Source: Schizosaccharomyces osmophilus (lineage: Eukaryota > Ascomycota > Schizosaccharomycetes > Schizosaccharomycetales > Schizosaccharomycetaceae). From it: a stretch of DNA of 64,000 nt. A program made the translations under genes and the position numbers. Shown here piece after piece: positions 44,270 to 55,901 of this stretch (position 1 is the stretch's first letter; every line of letters starts with the position of its first letter). The notes beneath the pieces are model-generated. The model was not told where the DNA came from, ran no database searches, and saw nothing but the letters and a program-made list of their open reading frames with translations. Where the stretch lies: contig NC_079239.1 in the NCBI RefSeq assembly GCF_027921745.1, positions 3,003,501-3,067,500 of the forward strand. The letters run 5' to 3'.

Positions 44270-45927
44270 AGCCGAAACTGAAAAGTCGCCAATTTCTATA
44301 TGAAGCAATTGTTCTTTTCAGACCTAAATATGCAATTCTATATTTTAATCTCTAGATCCTTTATTGCATTCGAAGTAATAATATACGGTGTTTTCTCTTA
44401 AAAATGCTGTTTTCCAAGATGCTTCAATACTGGTTGTTCGTAGCTGCTAATCACCGACTTTATTCAATTTGGGGAAGGGTAGTGCATGAACCAAATAAAC
44501 CAGCTCGTTATGCTAGGCGACTGCTTTAATTTCATCTTAGCTCATTTTGACTTGTTTTCTTCTCAATGATAACGAACGTCAGCCCTCAATGTCATTATCT
44601 CGGTAACCTTAATTAAAGCCTGATAACGCAAAGCGAAAAATTTTTATAACGAAAAATAAAATACTCGAATGTATCACTTTCCCATACGTTAAACCGTAGT
44701 GGGAGACAGAGTACCATGTGGGGCATATGCACTGAACAGTAAATATGAGCAAGTACTTGGCAAGGCAAGTCAAGTCAAGTCGATAAAGGAAGAAAAGAAG
44801 ATACAAGGGATCCATAGTTGGCATGGCTAAAAAACATTAAAAAGCAGGGTGGAATGAATCCTACTTTTCGAAATAGCTCTTGTGCGGTCTTGGTATGGCT
44901 AGCATTTTCCAAAAAGTGGAAAAATACTTCTGTAAAGCATGGAAGAACAGTTTACATCTTTTGGTTCCTGTCAAGATTCAACCTGTTTAAGGAACACGGA
45001 CAGCAAAAAGATACCGTACTTTATCTATTTCGGAAAATAAATCTTTTATCACTTCCTATCACGAAGCAGGAAATTTTATTTCCAAGCTTATTTGACTTAA
45101 AGTTGGATCGCTGGAAACGGTTTCGCTCGAAAGTGAAGATGGCAAAAAAAGAAAAAGAAATAGAAATATAAGAAGAAAAAGAGAATTAGAAAAAGAAAAA
45201 AAGCATAAATTCAAGAAGAAATAGATGATCTTTATCAGAAGGCAACTTGTTGGAAAAAGATCTGTATAGGATGCTTTCTAAAAATTCGTCGTTTGGACCA
45301 TTCGTTGAATCGTCTTAGACGAAACAGCTTCACTGTATGTCCTCCGACGTCGTTTCTCGATGAAACAAGTCTTGGCTTTTTGGTTTTCTGCTTTTCGTTT
45401 GTTTACTATTTGCGTAAACGCGACCTAGAGGAAGTAACAATTGAATTCACAAAACACAGTTGGAGCAGAGAATCCATTCAAAAATAAAAAAAACCAATTT
45501 TTGAGACATAAAAGACTCTAAATCGTAATTTCGCAGACAAGAATCGAATGAAATCCTGCTTTAAAAGCATTTCTAAGCCAAGTAACATATATGTGACTCA
45601 ATCCTGTTACTTATTTAGTACAATAATATGATAGTTGTCTGTGACCACCGTACTAAGAATTTCAACAGAAAAGTATTTTTAGTTTGTAATAGCAAATGCT
45701 GAAAACCTAATAATTTGTCGTTCTTCTTAATTGGTTTAGTTTTTTAATCTTGATTCCCTGGGTATTTCTTTTTGCTCACACTTGTCGCTCTTTTTTGGTT
45801 CACATCTGGACTTTGTAATCTATTTCGCTATTTTGCTCTTTTTTGTTTTCCTCGTTCTTTTTCATTCTTTATAGTCTTTAATTTCTTTTCTTTTTCAGTC
45901 ACCTTTTGTTTTTGGACCATCACCAGC
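44270..45927. other. 1.66-kb divergent region srw1/klp8
   Basis: The longest intergenic stretch in the window. It probably holds long leaders for both genes. A short tandem repeat of caagt lies at about 44766-44780. The plus strand has an ATG frame at 44854-45171 (105 codons, basic and aromatic, MNPTFRNSSCAVLVWLAF...) with no family resemblance. 45130-45215 is a purine-rich GAAAAA stretch. No RNA gene is recognised. Confidence 0.4.
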
Positions 45928-47488
45928 ATGTCGACAGCGAATGTTCGAACAATCGTTCGGGTTCGTCCCAAATCTCTTCGAGAACTATCAACAAACGCTG
46001 TCGATCTTCTTACCACAGATGATAATCGAAACGAAATCACTATTCATCCACCTCCAGAAGGATTAGCAAATTCAAGACATAGGCATAGAGTGCGAGGACC
46101 TCGAGTATTTCATTTTGATAAGTGTTTTTCCCCCTCCGCAATTGGCTCCAACGGCCAAGCATTGGAAGAGGAAGCTCTATTTCAAAACACAGGTCCCTAT
46201 TTAGTCCATTCAACTTTGGAAGGCTACAATGCATGTCTATTCACCTATGGTCAAAGCGGGAGTGGTAAAACATATTCGACCATTGGTGCTCGCGGACAAA
46301 CTGGTTTAGTACCTAAACTTTCAGGTTTTCTTTTTAAGGAAATTGATAGAATTCAAGCGGAAACGAATGCCACAATCCGGGTTTCCATTTCGGTAGCAGA
46401 AATCCTAAACGAAACTGTGTACGACTTATTAGAATCCAAGGAATCAACAGAAAATGATATCCATGCTGATGCTTCTACTCACTATTTTTCTCAAGGGTTC
46501 TCCCAATTTGAAGTTGAAAATGCTCAAGAAATTGATGCATTTTTACGGTTAGCCGCCAAGGTACGCGTGTTTACGCTTGATGCAACGAATGATTACTAAT
46601 TTTAAATAGACAAAAGAAACAACGATAGCTGACGAATCCGGAAAGACTCATGGTCATACGGCTATAATTTTCAAAATTCATCAAAAAATTCCGAAAACTG
46701 AGAAACAGATTTCTTTGCAAAAAGAATCTTACTTGCAAATTTTGGATCTAGGAAGCTTTGGTCGAAATTCTCACCAAAAGTCTGAAAATGGAATACCTAG
46801 CGAATTTGCCGGTAATGATGAATCTTTGTCGGTATTGAACCGAGTCATTGCATCTCTTACTAGCAAGAAGCATGACCTCATAATTCCTTATACTGATTCA
46901 GTTCTCACTCGTTTTCTTCAGAATGCTTTAGGAGGAAATTGCAGAACCCTTGTGCTGGCTTGCGTGTCACCATGCGATTTTGATGATACATTCTCTACTC
47001 TGAGATATGCAGAAGCAGCTAGAAAGATCAAGAATATCTCCGTTATAAATACAAAGAAAATTTATGGGGATTCTGATGAAAATGAATTTGATACTATCGT
47101 TTCTAGTTTGGAGTCTGACAGAGTTCAAATGAAACGTCATGAAGAACACAGCAAAAAGCTACTAGCAATCATTGACGATTTAAAGACCGAGTACGAAAGT
47201 CGAATAAGAAGTCTCGAGCTACAAAATACAGCGTTAAAGAATCATCTTTGCTTAGCTGTTGATGCATATCTTAACCCAGTGGAATTGAATTTTCCGAAAA
47301 AACCCGGAAATAAATCGCAAAAATCTCTCAATGAAATGCTTCAAATGGAACTCACTGAATTTCAAAAAGACGTAAAGTTGCTGGCTAAAGACTTTGAGGG
47401 AACCGTACTGTCCCCTCAAGAATTCAATCCTCCAAGACTTCAAAATATTGAAGAAGAAAGTTTAAGACACGACTCTTTGTTAGATTAA
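45928..47488 (+). CDS. klp8: Kinesin-like protein Klp8 with eroded switch motifs
   Basis: N-terminal kinesin motor followed by a short coiled tail. Two exons, 45928-46560 and 46610-47488, encode 503 residues. P-loop YGQSGSGKTYST lies near residues 106-117. The microtubule-binding block is recognisable (LNRVIASLTSKKHDLIIPYT, DSVLTRFLQNALGGN, FSTLRYAEAARKIKNI). However, the switch I NxxSSRSH is replaced by ADESGKTHGHTAIIF and the switch II DLAGSE by LDLGSFGRN, so the Arg-Glu salt bridge that drives ATP hydrolysis appears lost. The tail is a predicted coiled coil (SKKLLAIIDDLKTEYESRIR). Place and strand match S. pombe klp8. Function is poorly known; cortical or cytokinetic roles would be a guess. 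Confidence 0.9.
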
Positions 47489-47530
47489 ATTAGTTCTAAT
47501 TAAATAAACATATAATAAAAATTATAAACA

Positions 47531-49618
47531 TCAAAGTCCTTTAGGGAACAAAATGGTAAAGAATGACCTGATCCTTCTTACATAATTTTTCGCTTCATTG
47601 CTAATTGGGGCTATCTCGATGCAAGATGTATCTTCCTTGTTCTCTTCGGATTTCTGTAAAAATAGAGCGGACGAATCTTCAATCTTCACTTCATTTCCAC
47701 ATTTTTCATATAATGATTTCAGTAGCTCATAATCAAATATCAGTTTCTGCTTTCGAACATTACTTAGGGAAGAAAAAGAAATTTCTTTGAGAGTACTAAG
47801 CATTGAGGAACTCAACTTTGATACCAATTGCTCTTTCAGGTTATCGTTAGCTATATCAATACCAATAATCTCCAATCTATCAACAGCCTTCATAAAGACA
47901 AAATAGGTAGCCTGTAGAGGCAGATAAGTTTTCCCATAACTGTCATCATCTAGCGTGCTCAATTCTTTATCGAAACTCGTAGCATACCCATCCAAAGACG
48001 TTTTTGCTATTTCCTCCGCCAAGACGTTTGTTGTTTTCTGGGTAAAGCCATCAAACAAATTGTAGTTTGCAATAGCATCACATAATCCAATAATTCTAAC
48101 GAGTTTGATTGCTTTAGCTAAAAGAAAATCTTTGTTCTCTGTTGACCCGGATGATACTATTTCTTCAGACGCTTTCTCAAGTTTAAGCAGAATTTCTTCT
48201 GATAATTCATCTAGTTTATCATTTAACGATCTTTTCAGATTTTCTGTAGTAAACGGCAGTGGAGTGTTTTCGTAAGTATCAAAAGTTTCCAAAGAATTGC
48301 TAATTCTTTTGACGGAATCGTTAAAGGATAACAGTTGTTGGTGAAACTTTTGCGTATCATTCTTCATTCCACAGGCTTGTAAAAAATAGAATTGAAATGA
48401 CGATAAGTTAGGTTCCCCTGCTAAGTTCCAAATGTCGTAGTCTGCTCGAGGTGAGCTTGCCAGGAGCGTCTCTATAAGACCAGATAATTTCGAACTATGC
48501 TGCTTGATATTGTCTATTACTTTCTGAAGGGAGTTCACAAAGTGAGGGTATAAGAGGGACTTCCATAAGTCCTGGAGATCATCAATTTGAGTAACAGCAA
48601 TGGTGTTGGAAAGGGCATCATATTTCATTTTTAGCTTCTCGAGATCTTGGTCTTCTTCAAAAAAGGGCTTTTTCAGATTTTTGGCGTCCAAGTACACACG
48701 ATTCCTCCATTCATCCAAGACTTTAGTTAAATCAACATCAAATGATGTATCCCATGTAGGCAGAAAACCCAAATCCTCCAAACGCAAGTAGCGAGTACAC
48801 AAGTCATCTGTAAGGCAAAGGTCTTTGCGAAGCGACTTGCTGGATAAAAACTCAAGATCAGCAATTGAAGTGATAACTTCATTAATGTGAGCTGGAAACC
48901 ATTTTCTTACAAGAGTACCGGTATTAACAAATTCCAAACCAAATTGCAGCGTATCTGTCTTGCTCATGACAATGGCAAACCGAACATCCAGAAATGCATG
49001 TAAAGCGGCTTTTAAAGACATATGATTAAGCAAAGTAAAAGACGCTATTATTTTGTCTTGATTTTGTGAGTCACTCTTCGAAAGTTGGCTTAACTGTTCC
49101 GCATAATAATGAGTGCAAGGGTCATACTTGTGAACAAGTTTCTTCAAGTCCTGATCATCTTTAGGGAGCCGTTGAAATAAAACGGGAAAAAAAAGAAACA
49201 AACGAATGGACAATAGATATTCTTGCTTGTTGAGCAACTGAAAAGTATACGGTAGGGCGGTATAGAAAAATCTCTCTACAAAGGACTTGAAGCCAGCTTC
49301 ATCAACTGATACCTTTAAGGAAGAGAACTTGGAAAATACATCAGCAGCTTTTTCTGCTTTTCGTTCATTCGTTTGAGACTGAAGTTGGTGAGCGTTCTCT
49401 ACAACAGCCAGCAAACTGGATTGAATTTGAGAGATATTATCAGCAGCTTTCAAGAAGCTTTGATAATTTAAACACACATTTTGCTGAAGCTCTCTGCCTT
49501 TCTCCTCTACTTGCTGCTGAACAAACTTTTCCAATTGTATGGTTTGTGAGATGTTGTGTGTTCGAAACACCTCTTTCCAGTCTGTAGTTTTTTGAGATGA
49601 ATCGTTCAATTCTTCCAT
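47531..49618 (-). CDS. cog1: COG complex subunit 1 (Cog1)
   Basis: Lobe A subunit of the conserved oligomeric Golgi tethering complex, which keeps glycosylation enzymes in the Golgi. 695 residues, no intron. The N-terminal Vps51/COG1-type coiled coil is clear (WKEVFRTHNISQTIQLEKFV, then KAADNISQIQSSLLAVVENA), followed by a long helical CATCHR-like body with little motif content. It is convergent with klp8, with only 42 nt between the stop codons. Identification rests on the N-terminal motif, length and gene order. Confidence 0.85.
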   Translation of the reverse strand: MEELNDSSQKTTDWKEVFRTHNISQTIQLEKFVQQQVEEKGRELQQNVCLNYQSFLKAADNISQIQSSLLAVVENAHQLQSQTNERKAEKAADVFSKFSSLKVSVDEAGFKSFVERFFYTALPYTFQLLNKQEYLLSIRLFLFFPVLFQRLPKDDQDLKKLVHKYDPCTHYYAEQLSQLSKSDSQNQDKIIASFTLLNHMSLKAALHAFLDVRFAIVMSKTDTLQFGLEFVNTGTLVRKWFPAHINEVITSIADLEFLSSKSLRKDLCLTDDLCTRYLRLEDLGFLPTWDTSFDVDLTKVLDEWRNRVYLDAKNLKKPFFEEDQDLEKLKMKYDALSNTIAVTQIDDLQDLWKSLLYPHFVNSLQKVIDNIKQHSSKLSGLIETLLASSPRADYDIWNLAGEPNLSSFQFYFLQACGMKNDTQKFHQQLLSFNDSVKRISNSLETFDTYENTPLPFTTENLKRSLNDKLDELSEEILLKLEKASEEIVSSGSTENKDFLLAKAIKLVRIIGLCDAIANYNLFDGFTQKTTNVLAEEIAKTSLDGYATSFDKELSTLDDDSYGKTYLPLQATYFVFMKAVDRLEIIGIDIANDNLKEQLVSKLSSSMLSTLKEISFSSLSNVRKQKLIFDYELLKSLYEKCGNEVKIEDSSALFLQKSEENKEDTSCIEIAPISNEAKNYVRRIRSFFTILFPKGL

Positions 49619-50202
49619 TGGATATCGCTACAATAAAATGATGTATTTAAAGCTCTTTTTATGATTTTCCAAAGTTTCCAAGTTCTTCAATACTCAACGA
49701 AACGCGTCTCCAAATCAATAATGAAGGTTCAGAGTATTGTTTTCTCTATTTTTTAACCACAAATGGTTTCATTAGCATACAATTAATTCATTAAAGCCAA
49801 ATAGCAATAGTTTATTGTTGTTTACCAACTGATGCCTGTGCGCGCAAGAGTTCATTCATTTAGCAAAACTGAATTACTGTTGGAAAATATTATACCGAGC
49901 TGCAACAGCTTTTTGCTTTTTCATCGTATTTCTCAATTACTGTAGTATAGCATAGTATAAAACATTCTAATTTCTACTTTGGTAAGCTTAGTTTACCGTG
50001 TACATTGATAGTTCGCTAATATGACTTTTATTTTTAGGCGCTAAACATCATTATACGTTTCAACGAAACAAAGAGAGATGGCAAACTCTGGAATTATTTA
50101 TATATATGAGCTATAAGCATGTTGGAGTTAACAGCTCTTTTGTTTTTCACGGTGAATTAGGTGGCTTTATTGACTGAATTCATCAATCTATAGAATTTCC
50201 TT
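49619..50202. other. Divergent promoter region cog1/cia2
   Basis: 584 nt. It contains an ACGCGT (MluI box) at 49702-49707, close to cog1. Otherwise AT-rich without identifiable elements or open frames. Confidence 0.45.
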
Positions 50203-50742
50203 ATGAGTGCTACATTGCAAAACGAAAATCCAGAAGTGAAGGCTTTGAGCCAACTTCCATCAAGAGCGCAGGAAGAAGAGAATCTGTATTTAAAAGGTAA
50301 TGAAGAGTGGTTATGGGATGCGAGCGACGAGCTAGAGAGCATTGAAAAAATTCGCGACGGGGTTGATGCACAGGAAATATTTGATTTATTGGCGAAGATA
50401 AATGATCCTGAGCACCCTTTAACTTTAGCTCAACTCTCAGTTGTAAAGTTAGAAGACATCGATGTTTTTGATAACCTATATGGTAACTCTTCTGTCATTG
50501 TCTATATCACACCTACTATCCCACACTGTTCTATGTGCACATTGATCGGATTGTGCATTCGTGTGCGTTTGGAACGCTGCCTTCCACCTCGATTCCATGT
50601 GGACGTAAAAGTAAAGAAGGGAACTCACGCAAGTGAAATACAAGTGAATAAGCAATTGAATGATAAGGAGCGTGTTGCAGCTGCATGTGAAAACGAGCAA
50701 CTGCTGAATGTTTTGAACAGCATGATGTCTACTTGTATTTGA
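50203..50742 (+). CDS. cia2: Cytosolic iron-sulfur assembly factor Cia2 (MIP18 family)
   Basis: Part of the CIA targeting complex with Met18/Mms19 and Cia1, delivering Fe-S clusters to DNA polymerases, helicases and others. 179 residues, no intron. The MIP18/DUF59 fold is clear: IRDPEHP-type motif ([19 protein letters not shown]), [20 protein letters not shown] with the conserved reactive cysteine, and a C-terminal segment with [17 protein letters not shown]. Length and start match the family. Confidence 0.96.
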   Translation: MSATLQNENPEVKALSQLPSRAQEEENLYLKGNEEWLWDASDELESIEKIRDGVDAQEIFDLLAKINDPEHPLTLAQLSVVKLEDIDVFDNLYGNSSVIVYITPTIPHCSMCTLIGLCIRVRLERCLPPRFHVDVKVKKGTHASEIQVNKQLNDKERVAAACENEQLLNVLNSMMSTCI

Positions 50743-50954
50743 TTTGTCTGTCACTTCTAATGAATGTACATTAAGTTTTTTTTATTTGGTATAAAAAGCA
50801 ATATTTTTTCGGTTGGTTCATAAGATACAATAATCCTCCCATCGATATTTTTTTCGTAGCATTGATTTCTAGTCTTATATATAATCTTACTTCACGTTCT
50901 CGGAAAGTATGAATTTAAACAGCTTTCCGTATAATAGGCCGTATATTCTTTTTA

Positions 50955-52618
50955 TTAGACGGCAGGAGGCGTAGTAAATTTACCACTTAAATCTTCATTT
51001 CTTATATCGTAATCGTGAGCTTCTTTAGCATCCAACTCATACTCATTAACTTGCATGCCCATACTGTTGTCAATAAACTCGAAAATTCCTGTTGGTAGCA
51101 ATTGAAGGAAAGGTATGTCCTATACATAGATTGTTAGCACTAGTAAGAAACACGGTAATCTGTCTCTGATTGCAAAAATACATACCCCAGCTGGAACATT
51201 CATATAATATCCGTAAAGTAAACGGACTAAACTTTTCGATCCAACAATTACCACGTCCCGGGATTCTCTGGCTATCTCCAAAATTAACGGTTCTAAACGG
51301 ACGGCAAGGTCGTAAAAGGATTCCCTTTCTTTCACCCTACATCTATATGGGTCCTTCATAAACAAATTGTATTCATCTTTTCCAAAAGCTTCACGCAATT
51401 TCTCATAATTACTTCCAAACCAGTCCATAATCAGTGGTGACAGATTTGCACGTGAAAATGCTCGAGAACCTAACTTTCGAAAAGGGGTTAAAGTGGATTC
51501 TTCCATGCTAGACATCACAACAAGATTCTTGAAGGAAATTGAAGGAAACAGTTTTTGAAACTGCTCGACGAGGTATTCCATAAACTCAGAATTCGCCCCA
51601 TCGTCGTCGACTTCTTGGGACAAGAGTGGTCTCATAGAGGCCTTCGATACCAAGTATACACGTTTTCTCGTAAGGGTAATGTTCATCAATAAAAATAGAA
51701 TACGTGACTACAAGCAAAATTAGTAAAGTTGTCTGGGAGTATAATATTGGAAGAACGTACCAATAAGTATCCTTGATTCGTCCGATTGGTTATAAGCGTC
51801 TCTGAAAAGTTGATCATTTTCACATAAGAATACTCTTTTTCATCCATTGGTTCATATTTTATTTTCAAAAGATCGATACGTCTGCAATATTCAGCTTCTG
51901 CCTCTTTCTTATCCCAATGTTCAAACTAACCCATATTAATAATGAAAAAATAGAAATAAAAGTAAATAAGCAATCATACCTCCTTTGAAACTTGGATAGC
52001 CTCTTGAACGTTGTCATGAATTACGTTTTCTTTGTCGCATAAACTTTCAATAAACAGGATGTTAAAACCAAAGCTTTTAAATCGATCATATAAAGTACTT
52101 CTTGTTTCCTTCGTTCCGTTCGTAGCATCATAAATAGCAACTTGGCCTTTTTCTCTTGAAAGAAAGTTTTCCAAGTCTCGTAAGCACTGCTCAATGGTAT
52201 TGTCTCTGTAGAGCTTCAAAAATGTCTCAATGGACTCTAAACACAGTTTATTAACTTCATGTTCTAAAGTATCATCGAAAGATCCCAATAAAAATCACAT
52301 ACCACGAATATTGCCTGAGTTTTCAAACTCCTTTGATCGCTCGTCCATATATTTTGCAAGACTGTAGAATCTGCAATTAAATCCAAGCCACTTTAGATAT
52401 CTGTCTATTGATACCGCGATGTTGGACTTTCCTCTAGCCGGTAAACCAGACATGATGATGACAAGTTTACCAGCATGAAACAACATTCCATTTTCGGTAC
52501 TGTACGTCTGTGCACCTCCAAGCTTTCTTTCATCTTTTTCCGCTATTACTTTTTGGCGGGCCCGCAAGATACTTGGGTTAATTGCTTGCTCAATGGTAAC
52601 AGAGCTTCTTCGCGACAT
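50955..52618 (-). CDS. 6-phosphofructo-2-kinase, bisphosphatase half inactive
   Basis: Makes fructose 2,6-bisphosphate, the activator of glycolysis. Five exons: 52618-52303, 52263-51980, 51925-51761, 51707-51186 and 51119-50955, giving 483 residues. The kinase domain has a Walker A ([13 protein letters not shown]) near residue 57 and [19 protein letters not shown] and YRDNTIEQ-region motifs. The C-terminal half aligns in layout with the bisphosphatase domain, but where LxRHGE should be it reads [10 protein letters not shown], so the catalytic His is missing and the enzyme should be kinase-only, as in some yeast isoforms. The first intron, 39 nt (52302-52264), is very short. Convergent with cia2. 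Confidence 0.92.
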
Positions 52619-53498
52619 CTTGTAATTTTATAGGGGAAAAGTCTCCCGAAAACAGTGTGAATTTGAAGAATCGTAGTATTTCAATTGATTTTCTGTCTGT
52701 TTGAATATTTGACCGATAAATGAAAGGGTTTTCCTAGCGAGCAACAGGTATCCTTGCAATGTTTACTTTCAAAATGTATCACCGTTGATTACTTCCAATG
52801 CTTCAAGTTTGAAAGAATCAATTCACCAATACTAGAGAGCTGGGATCTAAAACATTAGCAACATTAGTAACCTACAAAAAAAGGAAAACAAACACTTACA
52901 CGATGATGGAGCAGGTTATGGGATAGTGTACAATGGAGGCCTGGTCAACACAGTGAGATAGTAAGGGCATGGATAGCATAGTTGAATTGGCTCTCAGTAA
53001 ACTTAATACGGAACTGGCTTATTCCGTCGATAAGTAACAAATCCAAATAGTAATTACAAAAGTAAACAATCAAATAGATGAGAAAAATTGTATTAGAGAT
53101 CTATTGAAACAGTAAAAACAAAATCACGACTGTAAGAGAAAGAAAAATCTTTCTAAAATGATTCATAAAGAGTGAAATAAAACGGAATGCTGATTTCCTT
53201 GTGGTTACAGAAAGAACGTTGGAGTTACTGACATGTAACCCCCAGAATTTTTTCTTCTTTTTAAAAATTTCCTTTAATAATAAAATTTTCTATTTAATTA
53301 AATAGAAAGAACCGTATTCTCGTCTCATGAAATTTTCGAGAACCAAAAATGAAATCTTTTCTCGGTGATGACATCGTCAATTTGCTTTGGGTAAGGGAGG
53401 GGCACATTTTAGGTGGTTGAGGTTTTACCATGCACTGAGCTCAGAACTGCAAGTGTCTTACTTGATCGGAGCCATTCTATTGCAAGTCAACTTAGAAA
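52619..53498. other. Divergent promoter region pfk2/vrg4
   Basis: 880 nt of AT-rich DNA between divergent genes. No open frame, repeat or RNA gene that I can support. Confidence 0.45.
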
Positions 53499-54539
53499 AT
53501 GGATGAAAATGTTGCAAATCGTGTTAGCAAATCTCCAGTACTTCCCGTGGCTTCTTATTGCATAGCATCTATTTTGATGACCATGACAAACAAATATGTC
53601 TTGTCTAGCCCCGGATACAATATGAACTTTTTGATGTTGACCGTACAATCCCTTATCTGTGTCCTCACAATTAGAGTATTAAAGAACCTCAAAGTAATTA
53701 GCTACCGCGACTTTGATTTGCGTGAGGCAAAGTTTTGGTTTCCCATCTCATTTATGCTTGTTGCAATGATTTACACTTCGTCAAAAGCTTTGCAATATTT
53801 ATCTGTCCCAGTCTATACTATCTTCAAAAACTTGACTATCATTGTCATTGCCTACGGTGAAGTGCTTTGGTTTGGAGGTCATGTTTCTGCCCTCACATTG
53901 TTTTCCTTTGGCTTAATGGTCCTTTCCTCTATCGTCGCCGCTTGGGCCGATATTCAATCCCCCGGTTCTTCTGAATACACTGCCTTGAACTCTGGTTACT
54001 TGTGGATGTTTATGAATTGTATCACCAATGCGGCTTTTGTCCTCACTATGCGTAAGCGCATCAAGCTCACAAACTTCCGTGACTTTGACACCATGTTCTA
54101 CAACAACCTTCTTAGTATTCCAATTCTTGTTATTTGTACTCTCTTTACGGAAGACTGGAGTGCTGCAAACATCGCTCAAAACTTTCCCCCTGGGGCAAAA
54201 TTCAACGTTATTATAGCTATGCTTATCAGCGGTGCCTCCTCTGTCGGTATCTCTTATACTTCTGCTTGGTGTGTTCGTGTCACTTCCTCCACTACTTATA
54301 GTATGGTTGGTGCTCTCAATAAGCTACCTTTGGCCATCGCTGGTTTAGTGTTCTTTGACGCTGCTGTTACTTTTGGCTCTGTCAGTGCTATCTTTTTGGG
54401 ATTCATTTCTGGTATTATCTATGCCGTTGCCAAGGCTCAACAACAACGTAAAAAGGAAAGCGCTACTGTACTTCCCATGACCAACAATCCCGTCAGTGCC
54501 AGTTCCCAAAGCATCCGTGACAGTATGAGCAAATCTTAA
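53499..54539 (+). CDS. vrg4: Golgi GDP-mannose transporter Vrg4/Vig4
   Basis: Nucleotide-sugar transporter that exchanges cytosolic GDP-mannose for GMP in the Golgi lumen, feeding mannosylation. 346 residues, no intron, about ten membrane helices. Both substrate motifs are present: FKNLT in [17 protein letters not shown] and GALNK in [15 protein letters not shown]. Length and start ([20 protein letters not shown]) match the family. Strong codon bias in the second half suggests good expression. Confidence 0.97.
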   Translation: MDENVANRVSKSPVLPVASYCIASILMTMTNKYVLSSPGYNMNFLMLTVQSLICVLTIRVLKNLKVISYRDFDLREAKFWFPISFMLVAMIYTSSKALQYLSVPVYTIFKNLTIIVIAYGEVLWFGGHVSALTLFSFGLMVLSSIVAAWADIQSPGSSEYTALNSGYLWMFMNCITNAAFVLTMRKRIKLTNFRDFDTMFYNNLLSIPILVICTLFTEDWSAANIAQNFPPGAKFNVIIAMLISGASSVGISYTSAWCVRVTSSTTYSMVGALNKLPLAIAGLVFFDAAVTFGSVSAIFLGFISGIIYAVAKAQQQRKKESATVLPMTNNPVSASSQSIRDSMSKS

Positions 54540-55901
54540 TTTCGATTTGCCATGTGGATTGTCTTGTAATGTCGTTCAAGACATGCACATATTTTACCGT
54601 CAGTCCATATTGGATGACCGTTCTTTTTAGGAACGAAGTTGCTTGTATTATTATTACCTTTGTATTCTTTTGATATACGACTTTATCGTTCCCTTAGCAC
54701 AAACGTGTTAAACGAACAGACTTTTATTGGAAGTAATAGTTCGAAACTTACGGATTTTGTTTAATTTCTAAAACTGTTTCAACTATGTGTTGATATCTGT
54801 AGTTTTGGTGTTTTCCGATTATAGATGGCAATACATAATCCCCGTGTTTTAATATCTAGCATGTGAAATCCATTCTCAACACAAGTAGATTATGAGTTCC
54901 AGAAAAACTTACTTTTAATCCATATGCAGTAGTTTTGTGTACATAGATTTGAGCCAGCAATTCAAGGAAATTGAAACTGGTGTGTCTACATGCTAAAAAA
55001 AAAAAATAAAAAAAATAAAAAAAAATAAAACTACGTCTCATCGTAATTTACCTCTTGATGAAGCCTAAGGAATCAGCAGCCAATCTGAGTCCTCTGCTTC
55101 CATTTTTTTTGTTTATTTATATGTTCGATTAAACAACAAGCAAGTTCATTAGCCGTAATGCAATTTATAAAACAATTCTAAAAATAAATAGGAATGCAAC
55201 AAAAAAGTAGGACCTATTTTGAAATGATGGGCCATAAAGATGCACTTCTATAAATTTCAGCCCACCGTCAAGTGGAGCTTTTAAAACGATAAACCTTTGA
55301 TTAACTCGAGCTAAGTTTTGGCATAATGGAACATAATTTTTTGAGTTATTGAATAAATGAAAGCTCTATTACAATGACTCTTCATACAACAAATGAGGTC
55401 TCTATATTTGACCTAATCTTCCTTGCACAATTCCTCTGAAAGGCTATAGAATTGGTCTTTTTACATATACTTTTAGTTTATTTTATTTACTTCAACGGTT
55501 GCACAGAACTTATAAAGACTTGAATTTTCTTTATAATACAAGAAACTAGCAGATTCATTGAACTGCGTTCTGCCGTAGCAGTACGTTATGTATGATAACG
55601 GAATACACAATCATATATACAGCTACGTAAAAAGTGTCAATAAATGGTTTATGGCCACCTAAAAAGTCGCCTTAAAAACTCGCTAAACTGGATTGTAGAA
55701 CGGAACGATGGGAAACATGCAGAGCGCGGTCACTTCAAATATAAGAGAAAGAAACCTACCGACTACCAAGCATTTCAGCCTTGAGGCCAAAAATTTAATT
55801 TCCTGGTCTTTTAGTTAAATAATTGGGGTTCTTTGGTAATTTTGGTATTATTTAAATAGAGAAAGTTGGAGATTTAAAAAAATCTTGAAATACAAGGCAA
55901 A
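54540..55901. other. 1.36-kb tandem spacer vrg4/sup45 with an A-rich tract
   Basis: Includes the vrg4 3' end and the sup45 promoter and leader. At about 54993-55030 there is an almost pure A tract broken by single T bases. A TATAAG lies at about 55740, some 160 nt before sup45. No credible coding frame and no RNA gene. Confidence 0.5.

Noticed and set aside
44270-44308. Longer srw1 start
   Set aside because: Only TTG is available upstream; ATG at 44269 is used. A ttttcag at about 44275-44281 could be an acceptor, but no donor was found.
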